This document shows, piece after piece, positions 20,796 through 32,400 of a stretch of DNA of 64,000 nucleotides. Below the pieces are notes generated by a model. The model did no database searches and was not told where the DNA came from. It saw only the letters and a list, made by a program, of their open reading frames with translations. The stretch is from Cryptomeria japonica (lineage: Eukaryota > Streptophyta > Pinopsida > Cupressales > Cupressaceae). A program made the translations under genes and the position numbers. Positions within the stretch are counted from its first letter, which is position 1. Each line of letters begins with the position of its first letter. The DNA is taken from assembly GCF_030272615.1 (NCBI RefSeq), contig NC_081409.1, positions 19,658,260 through 19,722,259 of the forward strand. Direction: 5' to 3'.

Positions 20796-21534
20796 GAACT
20801 AGGTGTTTGACCAATATGTGAGAGACTAGACGAAGAATGAAAAGAGTATGGAAGACCAAGAGTTGTATGGAGTGTAAATGAATCTGAGGTGTACTTGCAA
20901 TGTCCAAAGTGTAAGACCAAGTATGTAAGTAGTAGAGTAGGTGTGACTTCCAAAGAGAGGATAGTTTCTCTTGATGAGGTAAGCTGACCTTGACTCTAAG
21001 TAAGACCAAATGAGACCCAAAGGTAAGAAACCTTGATGAGGGACCACTTAGCAAAGTGTAGTTGTATGTAGTGTGTTGACAAAGTATGATGAGGACAAGC
21101 AAGTGACCTTTTGACTCAAGTTTAGACAATTGTGAATGTAAAATGAGATGTGAAGCAATGATGGACTATGTGAGACCCAAGGACAGGTTGAATGCTAGAT
21201 GAAATCTGAAGAGACAACCTAGGAAGCTCAAGTATGCCGAAACTGATTTCTTTTGTTTGTTGGACTGTGAAATTTTTCCAATTTGTGAAGTTTTTGGTTG
21301 TGACCAAATCTGAATGTTTGACTATTTTTTGTGACAAGAGGACACAATGTTGATGAGGACTCAATGTTTGCAAGTGTTTATACTGCAAAATGACTCCAAG
21401 AAAGTGTGTTGTTTGATGTAAAATTGTTTTGCATACACTTGAAGACACAACAGACACAATGTTTTGCTGTTTGGTCTTGATTGTTTGAATGTTTAACATA
21501 AGTCAAGCACAATTCTTATGGCTAGCCAAGACAA

Positions 21535-21905
21535 TAGTTGTTGATCCCACATGGGGTTTTACCCCCGAGGCTATGCTATTCAGAGCGGATACTTAGATGC
21601 TTGACCTCACTGGCTCCACCCTTGGCACTCACTTCTCGGGTCAGCCAAGCATCAGTCCCCATGAAAACTCCCCATGGCGAACTTTGTATCTCTACTAAGA
21701 ACCGTATGTGTGTGGGCTGCTACCAGAGGTCCGACCTCCTGCCCCAACAACTAGAAGGATTTGGGCTTCTAAAACAAAAAGGTGCTAGTAAGGGCATCCG
21801 CTCGTGTGGCCATACATGCGGCACTTTCAGCTCTGTAAATACAGAAGGCTCCCAGCCGGTAGGGGTTACGCCCTACAAATGATCAAATAAATTTGATCAA
21901 ACGGG
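21535..21905 (-). other. Conserved leader block of E1, with an antisense 114-codon ORF
   Basis: Highly similar to 52570-52935 in E2. On the antisense (plus) strand 21538-21882 is open for 114 codons, starting MLIPHGVLP and ending VGVTPYK. The E2 copy is open over exactly the same length. On the sense strand the block can form short hairpins, for example GTAGGG/CCCTAC. Conservation may reflect RNA structure (packaging, translation) as well as the ORF. The protein matches no family I know. Confidence 0.5.
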
Positions 21906-22369
21906 TTTATGGGGAGACATAGTGTCGGTATGAACTAATCAGCACACGTTATTCATAGTTTTCACCATGAATACATTTGATTATAGTGGTTTGGATGAGG
22001 TGGGTTTTCCTCGCTACCACTTGGGTCATTCTCTTCTCACTAGTAGTCCTAATGACCACACGGGAAGACAGGCCCTCTAAAGATTAAACAAAAAGAGCCT
22101 ATTGCTCAAGACACAAAAGACAATGATTCAATTTTAGTGCACCAATTGAAGTGTTTGCTAGTCTATTGAAACAAGGCACACAATAAAAATCCAAAAACCC
22201 TTGCCAAGGACCTGCAACAAAGATTTATTAGTAGTTTGGATTGTTTCAAATGATCACCCCTTCCTGCAAGCACACAAGTTAGGTAAATTTTAGATCCAAA
22301 AGACTTTATGAAATAGGGGCCTTCAATAATGCGTTTTGTTGACCAATTCAAAGATTTGATTCATCATAA

Positions 22370-23200
22370 AAAAAGACCTCCTATAAAATTTTAAGAGATT
22401 TCCAGAAATGTAAGAAAATCCAAAAAATTTGTTAATTTGCTCCAAAAATTAATTTTTTATGAAAAATCATAAAAAATTCATATAAAATGCAAAATTGATC
22501 CAAAAAATCTAAAATTTTTACTGGAGAGTTTTGATGGTCTTCCAAACCTGCACAAAAAATTTCCTGAAACAAATCCAAGCAGTTTGTGAGATATGAGTAA
22601 AATAATGCAAAACCCTAATTTTCAAAGATCTGATTTTTGAAGAATGATTTTGCATCAAATTTAAAATCACAAAGAACAGATCCTGTGTATAATTCTGAGA
22701 TATTTCCAAAAATGTAAGAAAATCCAAAAAATTCGCTAATTTTCTCTCAAAATTAATTTTTTATGAAAAATCATAAAAAATTCATATAAAATGCAAAATC
22801 GATCCAAAAAATCTGAAATTTTTATTTAATCTTTCTAATATTGTTCCCGACCTGAACAAAACATTTTATGGAAAAATTCGAAGCCTTTTGTGAGATCTGA
22901 TCAAAATAAATAAAAACCCTAATTTTTAAAGATCTGATTTTTAGGGAAATATTTTGCATCAAAATTAAATTCACAAAGAACAGATCTTGTGTATAATTAT
23001 GAGAGATTTCCAAAAATGTAAGAAAATCTGAAAAATTCTCTCATTTGCTCTCAAAATAAATTTTTTATGAAAAATAATAAAAAATTCCTAAAAATTGAAA
23101 ATTTGCTCCAAAAATTCTGAATTTTGGATTGAGAGCTCCTGATACTTTTTTCAACCTGCAAAAAAAATTTGGTGCAAAATTTCTAAGCCGTTTATGAGAT
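22370..23200 (-). repeat. About 300-bp tandem repeat in the E1 leader (2.7 copies)
   Basis: The word GAAATGTAAGAAAATCC or a close variant recurs near 22402, 22710 and 23015. Between the copies the same order of words follows (TTTTTTATGAAAAATCAT, CAAAGATCTGATTTTT, CAAAGAACAGATC..GTGTATAATT). Copies are diverged. The unit is very AT-rich and non-coding. E2 lacks it. Confidence 0.8.
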
Positions 23201-23338
23201 ATGATCGAATCTCTCCAAGATCTTGATTTTGTGTCCAAAACCCTAGCTGCACAAGGTTATTCTCCAAATTGTTTTACAAAATAGCAATATAGGGTTAGAA
23301 AAATCTACAAAAAAAACATAGATCTAAGAAAAATCCAT

Positions 23339-23356
23339 GTCCCACGGGGCGTGCCA
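23339..23356 (-). other. Primer-binding site of E1
   Basis: Three bases after the LTR end the minus strand reads TGGCACGCCCCGTGGGAC. The TGG start and position fit a tRNA 3'-end complement. I cannot name the tRNA. Confidence 0.65.
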
Positions 23357-23359
23357 AAA

Positions 23360-24143
23360 TGTTTATGGTGAAAATGGATAACAATAATAACAATATTGAA
23401 AGGCTAAATGAATTCAACCACCAAACCCTAGCCTAACAATGAACAAAGATCCACCATAACATATGAAGATTACCTAAGACAATGCAAATAACTCAAAATC
23501 ACAAAGATTATACCATCACATGTCCAATAGGGTTTTGATCTCCATTCTTCCTATCTCCATTGATCTTGCTTGATATACTTGCTCTCAGATTTTTGTATGC
23601 ACAAGAGCTCAACAAAGAACGGAATGTGGTTGCAAGTGGAATTGTAGTGTAGCCAAGTACTCCAAAATCAGTCATTAGGGTTTGACATTAGGGTTTGACA
23701 ATGAAGAAAGCATCTCCTTAAATAGAAGACACAATATGAAATGGAGGGTTAAGATTGAGAGGTGTAAAAAGAGAGGTCGGCTAGGATTAGAGGGTAGGTA
23801 AAAGAAATAGCAAAATAATGAAATGGGTAGGTAGTGTAGGAAATAAGAGATGAATGACATGTGTCATGTGTAGAAAAAGATAATGAATTAATTAAATAAA
23901 TAAAGATTTATTTAATTAATAGAAGAAGTAGGACAATTAAATAAATAAAATATTTATTTAATTTAGGAAAGGGATAATTTAAATAAATAAATGTATTTAT
24001 TTAAATGTGAAATAAGGCTAGAAGAGGATAAATGAATTAATTAAATAAATAAAGATTTATTTAATTAATAGAAGAATTAGGCTTAGATAATTAAATAAAT
24101 AAAATATTTATTTAATTAGACATGACAATTTTAGGTGTCTACA
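23360..24143 (-). repeat. E1 5' LTR (promoter LTR)
   Basis: Same 784 bp as 12639-13422. Visible differences are CAAACCCTAG versus CAAACTCTAG and GAAATGGG versus GAAAGGGG. About 420 bp into the LTR (sense) is TCTATTTAAGGAG at 23726-23714, a plausible TATA box. Two AAACCCTAA telo-boxes follow 18-40 bp downstream at 23696-23688 and 23683-23675. Confidence 0.93.
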
Positions 24144-27102
24144 AGTATTTTGATGGATAGCTTCATGATCTTGAACATGGCATCTTCGTCGGCGTTCTCT
24201 CGCACAACGATTCCGTCGAGTCTTAGTAGAAGGCTTAGAACGAGGAGGAACAATTGAAAAGTAGGAATGTTTCTCTCCTTGATAGTTGAAGGTTTAGGTT
24301 GAGGTCTTTTAGGTTGAACAAGAGGAGAAGCAAGCCTCTTCTCTCGATAAGAGGAAGAAGGTGGAACTACGCAATACAAAGGAGGAATATTAGGTGTAGG
24401 AAGGAGACCAAGTCCATCATGAGGAGGTACAGATCTAACCTTAGGAATAATATTTTTGTTCTTCTTAGGAGAAGGTATAGTCACATCCATGGGAATAGGT
24501 TGACGATCTTCCTTATGAGAGAGATTATTTCTATCCGTGAGGGGAATAACCTCATCTTGAAGAATAATAGGAATGTCAAGTGTTGGGGATCTAGGTTGAG
24601 TTAAGGATAAGATCATATCTTTCTTTCATTTTTGATAAGATTGAAAAAGAGCATCAGTCCTTGATGGAAGAGATTGAAATTGTTTAGGCCACAAGAAATC
24701 AATAGGAACATCGAGGCTTCTTTCGGATGGATGAAATAATCTATGGTTCATGGTTATGATTTCTCCATTGAGAGGAAATTTTAGACACTTGTGGAATGGA
24801 GAAGAAATATCCTTCACGGAAGATAGCCAAGGATATCCCAACTTCACATGAAATTGCTCGGAAGAGGGTATGATAAAAAATTTGACATTCATGGATTTAG
24901 TATGAAATCCAACAGGAAGGGTGATAGCGCCAATGGTAGGAAAAGAGAATCCATCAAATAACTTCACAACCACTTTAGAAGCATCATATATTGGATTATG
25001 CAATCATAAAGTGAAAAGATACTCCTTAGTGATGGCATTAACAATGCAAGAGGGATCAACAAGTCCACCATGGCAAGGGATATCCGTAACCTTCATAACT
25101 ATGTATAAAGGGCCATCGGGTGCTCTAATGGTCGCACTAAGGTCAAATGTAATACAAGGATCCTTAGGCATATCTTGTTTTTCTACCATATTTACCAAGT
25201 TTAGAGCCATAGAAGTGAATTCCTCATAAGAGAAAGAATTAGGTACAATCTCAATAATGTTAGAGGTATGAGAAGGTAAGGGATCAGTGAAAATATTAAG
25301 ATTTTGATTAGGAGGAGCTACTAATTTATTCCCTTTATCATTCACACCTACCACATATATAGTATTATTATCAATTAAATCTTGAATCTTATTTTTCAAT
25401 GCGAAACATTTCTCAGTATCATGACCAGGCTAACGATGAAATTGACAAAATGAACGTTTATCAAAATAAGGGGATGCAAGTTTAGAAGGATCAACTAGTT
25501 TTATAGGAGGAAGTTTGATAACATTTCTTTGCAACAACTGAGACATAATACTATGCAAAGATTCATTCAAATAAGTAAACTGTCTTTTTGTTTGGAAAAA
25601 TTTAGAAATAGAAGGCACACTTATTGTATCATTCACATTGTTGTTGTTGATTGTATCATTGAACTTGATGAAGTTTTTGTTGGTTTGAACTTTGCAAATG
25701 GTTGTTGAACACTCTCCCCCTTATCACTCAGAGCCATAGGAGTGGATTGCTCCATTTGACTCACAACCGGTTGATAATTATGGAGTGTTGCACACAATTG
25801 CGGAAAGGAAGTAAACTCGGACAAAAGAAGCTTTTCCCTGATATCTTTTTGCAAATTATAACTGAAAATTCTTTGAATATAATTATCAGGTACATGAAAA
25901 GAAATTTGAGCACACAAATGCTTATATCTACTAATGAAATCAATCAATTTTTCTTTAACACCTTGTTTACAATGCATTAAATCAGTCAACGTGATTTTAC
26001 GATCAATGTTGTTTTGAAATTCTTGGATGAAAGGATTTGCCAGTTGTTGAAAAGAGGTGATAGAATAAGAAGGCAAAGAGCAATACCATTGTAAAGCCTT
26101 ATCTCTTAGTGTTCTTGTAAACAATTTTGCAAGCAATCTTTGATCATAAGCAAAATTGGTACACAAGGTTTTAAATATTCTGACATGCGTAAGAGGATCA
26201 CCTTTTGCATTATAGAGTTCTAATTGAGGGACCTCAACATGTTTAGGTGGCACGACTTTAACAATATCAAGATAAAGTGGGCTCGCAACATCAAAGGTGG
26301 GAACACTAAACTTGGATTGACTCATAGAAGGAATTTATTGTTGTAAGGAAGACACGGTTTGAGCAAGATTGTTAATTGTCGCTTTGGTAGAAGAATTGAT
26401 GTTAGACATTATTGATTGAGAAGGTGGTGTGATGTTATTGGAGGAAGGTATGGATTGAGAATAAGGTGATGGGACATTATGATAAGTAGGTATAGATGAT
26501 TATTGGGTAGGAAAAGGGACACTTAAAGGAGGAACAAAGTTGTTGAAGGAATTTCCCCCTTGTGTCACATTGATTGGTTGAGGAATAATAGGAATACTTA
26601 TGGAAGACAAGGGTAAAGATGAAGGATTAAATGAAGAAGAGGGATTTCCCCCATGACCAATGGCTGTATGAATGACATTTGGAGTTCATGTAGCCATGAT
26701 GTTGGAGGTAAAAGTAGGAATACTAGTCATAAGAGTAGTTAAAAGAATTAAAGGATTGATTTGTGTTGAAGGTTGTGAATAACCTAGGGTTTTGGCACAA
26801 CTCTTGATAGGCATGATATTAGAATAAACAATATGTGAAATGCCACACAATATATCAATTATATTATTATCACTTTGAATCATGCACTTAAGACCTTCAA
26901 TTAATGGAAGAGCTTCACTATTAGGGTATTCTTGGGACATCCATTGTTGAAAATTATCAAATTGATTGTCCAATGTGGAAAGTTGATCTATAGAGACACT
27001 AGTTAAAGCTTCTTCTTCATCATGGGATTCATAAATGGGGTGAATAGGTACATGATTAGGATTGGAATAATTAGCATGATCCTCAATAAAGAAGTCACCC
27101 AA
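24144..27102 (-). pseudogene. Element A Gag-protease region, decayed
   Basis: Minus-strand frames run from Met at 27102 to the E1 insertion at 24144, broken by stops and shifts. An acidic N-terminal part (27102-26686) is followed by a capsid-type region (26325-25633) with LYNAKGDPLTHV, ALQWYCSLPSYSITSFQQL and LHNYQPVVSQMEQS. At about 25430 is a CX2HX4HX4C knuckle, CQFHR then a stop, then PGHDTEKC, followed by LKNKIQDLID. This is the same layout as in E1/E2. Further on (25100-24780) a degenerate protease shows a CHGGLVDPSCIVN-type active-site region and FHVKLGYPWLSS in place of LLGRPW. A proline-rich spacer (24616-24144) ends it. It is related to but clearly distinct from E1. No RT or integrase follows. 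Confidence 0.7.
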
Positions 27103-27299
27103 ATTGATGTAGGAGCACCAGTCTAGTTCTTATTGGTTGGGTAGTTTTCAGTGGAATTGCTTGAGAGCATGGCATTTCTCCATGTTTGAGTATTTAGAAT
27201 TTTGGTTTTAGGTTTATTCCCTTGTGTTCATGGTCATTATCATGTTTGAGTTTCATGGCTTTTGGATTTATTCTGATCCGGTAGGACTAAGGCCGAAAG
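27103..27299 (-). other. Element A leader segment next to the chromovirus
   Basis: Non-coding DNA between the Gag start of element A and the chromovirus. It is less AT-rich than the rest of the leader (36671-38873), so it could belong to a further small insertion whose limits I cannot fix. Confidence 0.35.
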
Positions 27300-29456
27300 T
27301 GATAGGGAGGTTGCTAGGTAAGTGCTCAAAACACCAATTTTGGTCAAGAAGTTACAATAGGAAACAAAAGTATTGTTTATGTCTGCTCCTTATGTTTTCA
27401 AATATCAAGTTTAGTTACAATGGTCAGGTCTCTCTACAAGTCTTCACCAACAACCTCCCTTTTTGGTGAAAGCTCACACCCTTGCTCAAACTTACTCCAA
27501 TTGCTCACTCCACCCATCTACACATTTTTCAATCCCTATTCTTTTGGAATTCAACTCACTATTTTAGAGTGTATTAGGAGACCCCAACATGGACATGTAG
27601 AGCAACAATATTTACTCAAGGTATGACAATCACAAACTTAGTTTAAGGCCTATAGCCTTTGGCTTACTCAACTAACCAAGGGTCAAAACCTCCAAAAGGG
27701 ATTACCCATTGACCAAGGGACTATATGTTGCTTATTTCACTATTTTGGAATGATCTCACAAAGTTCCATGATTCCCAAAGTCCTCCCTACAATTGGGTTC
27801 TTGTAAAGTGTGTGTTATGCAGTTAAAGGGCTACTAGCCTGTGGAGGCCTAATTGGCCAAATTTTGCTCACCTTGCCCAATGATGGGATTCTTGACTATG
27901 GGAGATGTTTTAGATAGTGTGGAATAGGTCATTGCAAATATTTTTTTGTGGTTTTAGGCTCCATCAACCTGGTTTAGTGACAGTCCACAAATTTGGGCTT
28001 AAAAGTAGGGTTTAGTGAGGGTTTGGATGCTTCCACCATAGATTCCTTTTACCAAACTTGATTCAAACTACCAAAATGATAGGAGACCTTTGCCACAACA
28101 AATTAAAGCTTCCCATTCCTTTTATAGACAAGCATTATGCCAAACACTTGGCAAACAACTGAGAAAAGTAGTAAAATTGCTACTGTCACTGTCAAACTGC
28201 TGCCCTTTTACCAGTCAACAGTTGCTACACCTTTGGACCTGCATAACAAGGGAGATTGAACTGGAACTATACCTAAATAAGGTCTTCAAGACACTAGTTA
28301 AATTTCCCATTACATAGCCTTCATAGTTATAAGGCTTGGATTATGCTTTTGAAGCATTCCTTGAGCATTTTGGAAAACACAATTCACAAAAATGGTGAAC
28401 TCGCTGTTTTACTTACAAACTGAGAATATTTAGTAAGAACAAGCTGCTCTAACAAACCAAGGTGATTCTCAAAACCCTTGGCCATATGTCCAGATGACCT
28501 CTACCTCATACATTTTCTCACTCCAAATTTTTTTGGGTGCAAATTTTGAGTTTTTGATCATGCTACTAGCCGAGTAATCAATACTTGCCTAGTATTCTCT
28601 CAAATCCTTCTTCCAAACACAATTTTGGCACAAAAAGAAGAATATGTACACTATACACATGAGTAAAAACTTGACTAAATCCATTTTGTGGGATCCCAGA
28701 CCTGGATTAGTCAATTTGTGGCATTTTTCTACTCCAAACCCTTAACAGGGTAGTGAGCACACAAAAGTGAAAATAATTTTGTACAATCAAATTGCCAAAG
28801 GAAACTAGAACAAAAATCACTTAGAGAGAATTGTAAAAATATTATTCACACTTTCCAAAGGTATAGTATAGACTATGAAAGCTACAGTACGGACTATTAC
28901 TCCAAGGAAGGAAAAACCAGTCATAAAAGCCAAAATTTCATAATTTTTATTAGGAATCTCTTGCTCATACAATCACCAACCTTTCTTAAGGAAAGGGGAG
29001 GCCTTTTTATAGTGTTTCCAATTAGTTACCAAGACCTATACAGACATGAGGTTTCCACAACTACATTTTACTAGAAAAACCCAAAAATGACAACTTTGAT
29101 ATCTTTTGCAAGCCCAAATGACAACATTTCTTGCTCCAAAAGACATTTTTGCCAAAATAACCTTATAAACTTGTCTAAACACCTAATAAATTCTTAAAAA
29201 AACTTATCAAACATGTTTCAATGCTTTGGAAAGCATTAGAAGACCTTTTTGGCAATTTTGCACATTTTTGCCAAAAATTGTCAACTCAAAGCCTGAAAGG
29301 CAAAACTTGACCTCTTGAGCCCAAAATGAGATCAAAACCACTAGACAAGACAAAAAACAACCTAAAAAAACATTATAAACTTGACACAAGACATTACAAA
29401 CATGAAAGCATTAAATACTCAAAAAGGAGAGTTTTGGTCAACTAGGTGCTCCTGCA
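27300..29456 (-). repeat. Chromovirus 3' LTR (2157 bp)
   Basis: Matches 34122-36280 throughout. It contains non-coding, mostly AT-rich sequence. A 75-codon frame (28090-28317 and its partner 34916-35143) is open in both LTRs but has no recognised content. Confidence 0.88.
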
Positions 29457-29475
29457 CCATACTCCCCCAAAAACA
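29457..29475 (-). other. Polypurine tract of the chromovirus
   Basis: TTTTTGGGGGAGTATGG on the minus strand lies directly before the TGCAGGAGC start of the 3' LTR. Confidence 0.75.
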
Positions 29476-29481
29476 AAGAAG

Positions 29482-32400
29482 TCATGTGATTCCTTGAGGC
29501 AGAAAAGAAGAAAGGATGCCAAAATTTTGAAAGTCAGTTTCAGGTATCCATGTGGCCTCTGAGATAGGTGTATCCTTCCATTTTATTAGATGGTCCATAT
29601 AGGTGCGATTCCTTGTCTTTTTGAGAATCCTGGAGTCTAGAACCTGTTCTGTTTGGGGAATAGAAAGAGAAGGGAGAGATAGATCAGAAAGGGGTTTTGC
29701 AACATATAAAACTCTTTGAATCTCCTCAGGTGGCTACCCTTTGAAAGCAAACAAATCTGCAACATTAAAAATGGGAGACAAAGAAACATCAGTAGGCAAA
29801 TCAACTTTGTAAGCATTAGACCCATACTTAGCCAAGATTTTGTAAGGGCTTATTCTCCTCATCTGAAGTTTGCTTGGAACTCCCTTTTGTAGCCTTTCCT
29901 TGTTCAAATTAACCATCACACAATCTCCTATGGAAAAATGAACATCTCTCTTTGTAGTATCCACTCTTGCCTTGACTTTTTGGGAGGTATCTTGGAGATC
30001 TTTTCTCACTTGCTCATGAACCTCCTTCATGGATTGAACCATGTCATCTGTTGTTCCACTATTAGGCTGCAAGTTAGTGATATCCCTCAACTCCATTATA
30101 CCCCTTGGATGCATACCATAAACAACTTCAAAAGGACTTTTACCTGTAGACTAGTTAACACTATCATTGTAGGCATATTCTGCTTGATGAATGAGCTAAT
30201 CCCAACTCTGCCCATATTCCTTTGTCACGCACCTAAGCATGTTTCCAAGAGACCTGTTCACAACTTTGGTTTGGCCATCAGTTTGTGGATGCTAAGCTGA
30301 ACCAAAAGAGATATTAGTACCCAATCTCTTCCACAATGTCTTCAAGAAATGACCAAGAAACTTAACATCCCTATCTGAAACAATGATAGTAGGCAAACCA
30401 TGAATTCTAACAACTTCTTTGAAAAATAAGTAAGCAATATGACTTGCATCATGTGTTGTCTTACAAGGAATAAAATGAGCCATTTTGCTAAATCTGTCAA
30501 CTACTACAAAGATGCTATCAAATCCTACTTGAGTTCTAGGTAATCCTACCACAAAATCCATACTAATGCAATCCCAAGGCCTATGTGGAATGGGAAGAGG
30601 CTGATATAAACCAACATTGGAGGAATTACCTTTTTCTTTCTGGCATACCAAACACTGCTCAACATACCTCTGGATGTCTTTCTGCATCTTAGGCCAATAA
30701 TATAACCTTTGAACCAACTCTAAGGTCTTGTTGAGACCAAAATATCCACTTAAGCACCCATTGTGCTTCTCCTGAATGAGTTTCTCTCTCATAGAGCCTT
30801 TTGGAACACATAAATGTCCTCCCTTGAATAAAAAACCATCTTGCAAAGTGAAATTAGCATATGCACCATGGAAATTATTCTCAAAATCTTGACAAACTTT
30901 ATAAGCTTCAGCAAAATCATCATCAGTAGGATACATATCTTTAAAACTATCAGTACCAATGCTCTGTACTTGAATCTCATGAACAGTTAACAACCTTCTA
31001 CTCAAAGCATCTGCTACTTTATTCAACCGACCCTTGTCATGCTTAAGAGTAAAAGTGTAAGCTTGCAAGTACTCTACCCATTTAACATGCCTATGATTCA
31101 GCTTATCCTGTGAGTTCAAGAAACTTAGTGCTTGATTATCTGTGTATACAACAAACTCTTTAGGAAGAAGATAGTGTCTCCATTTCCTAAGTGCCTGTAC
31201 TAATGCATAAAGTTCTAAATCATAGGAAGAGTACTTTTTCTTGGCATCAGTCAACTTGTCACTAAAGAATGCAACTGGTCTATTTTCCTGACTTAAAACA
31301 ACTCCTACAACAATATTACTAGCATCACATTCAATAGTAAAAAGCTTATCAAAACTAGGTAAAATGAGCATTGGTTGAGTAGCTACTTTAGTTTTCAATA
31401 ATTCAAACCCTTTATTGGCTACATCTATCCACTGAAATTTTACCTTTACACCCCCTTTGATGGTGTCTAACATTGGAGCACAAATCTCACTGAATCCCCT
31501 GATGAATTTTCTGAAAAATTGTGCCAAACCATGGAAACTTCTGACATCATTGGTTGTCTTAGGAGTTGGCCAACTGGTTATTGCTGCAACTTTAGATTGA
31601 TCCATTTTCAAATTGCCTCTTGATACAACAAAACCAAGATAGACCAATTATTGCTTCATAAAATCATATTTTTCTAGATTAATGGTTAGTTGTTCATCAG
31701 ATAACTATCTCAAAACAATAGCTAAATGCTTCAGATGCTCTTCCTTATTTTTACTAAAAATAAGAATATCATCTAAATACACAACAACAAATTTGCCAAT
31801 GAAATCATGTAAAAATTCATTCACAAGTCTCATGAATGTGCTGGGAGCATTAGAGAGTCCAAATGGCATGACAAACCACTCATAGAGACCCTAATTCATT
31901 TTGAAAGCTGTCTTCCATTCATCACCCTCTTTGATTCTTATCTGATGGTAACCACTCTTCAAGTCAATCTTACTAAAATACTGTGCACCCCCCAAATAAT
32001 CTATCAAATCCTCTATCCTGGGTATGGGAAACCTGTATCTGATGGTGATCTTGTTTATGGCTCTAGAATCTGTACAAAGTCTCCATGTTCCACCCTTCTT
32101 AGTTGCCAACATTGTAGGTACTGCACAAGGACTAATGCTCTTCCTAATCAGCCCTTGGTCTAAGAGTTCTTGTATTTGTCTTGCTACCTCTTTATTTTGT
32201 TCAGGGGTCATCTTATAGGCTGCCTTATTTGGTAAAGAGGCTCCAAGTATGAAATCAATCTGATGGCTAATGGCTCTAAAAGGTGGTAAAGCTGCAGGTG
32301 TACCATCACTGATTATTGCTTTGAAGTTATCAAGGATTTGCTACACCTCATATGGTATCTCAACTTTCTTTTCTACCTTTTCTTCCTTGGGTTTCGCTAT

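Larger units (their letters stand above)
20796..23338 (-). other. E1 5' leader
   Basis: Long untranslated leader between primer site and ORF. Its ORF-proximal half (20800-22350) is collinear with 52110-53898 of E2. Its LTR-proximal half consists largely of an AT-rich tandem repeat not seen in E2. One GC-richer block (21535-21905) is particularly well conserved. Confidence 0.7.
12639..24143 (-). mobile_element. E1: young non-autonomous Tat-type Ty3 retrotransposon
   Basis: This 11,505-bp element has two 784-bp LTRs (12639-13422 and 23360-24143) that differ visibly at only two positions, TG...CA termini and an exact AGTAT target duplication. On the minus strand: LTR, primer site, 2.5-kb leader, one 1366-codon ORF, 3.3-kb 3' region with antisense ORF and hairpin array, polypurine tract, LTR. 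The ORF lacks RT, RNase H and integrase core. Near-identity of the LTRs implies recent insertion, so enzymes must have come from another element. E2 at the right of the window has the same Gag, leader and 3' region plus full pol. E1 is inserted in element A. Confidence 0.92.

Noticed and set aside
28090-28317. 75-codon ORF repeated at 34916-35143
   Set aside because: Both copies lie in the two chromovirus LTRs, so repetition is explained by the LTR pair. No motif supports a gene.
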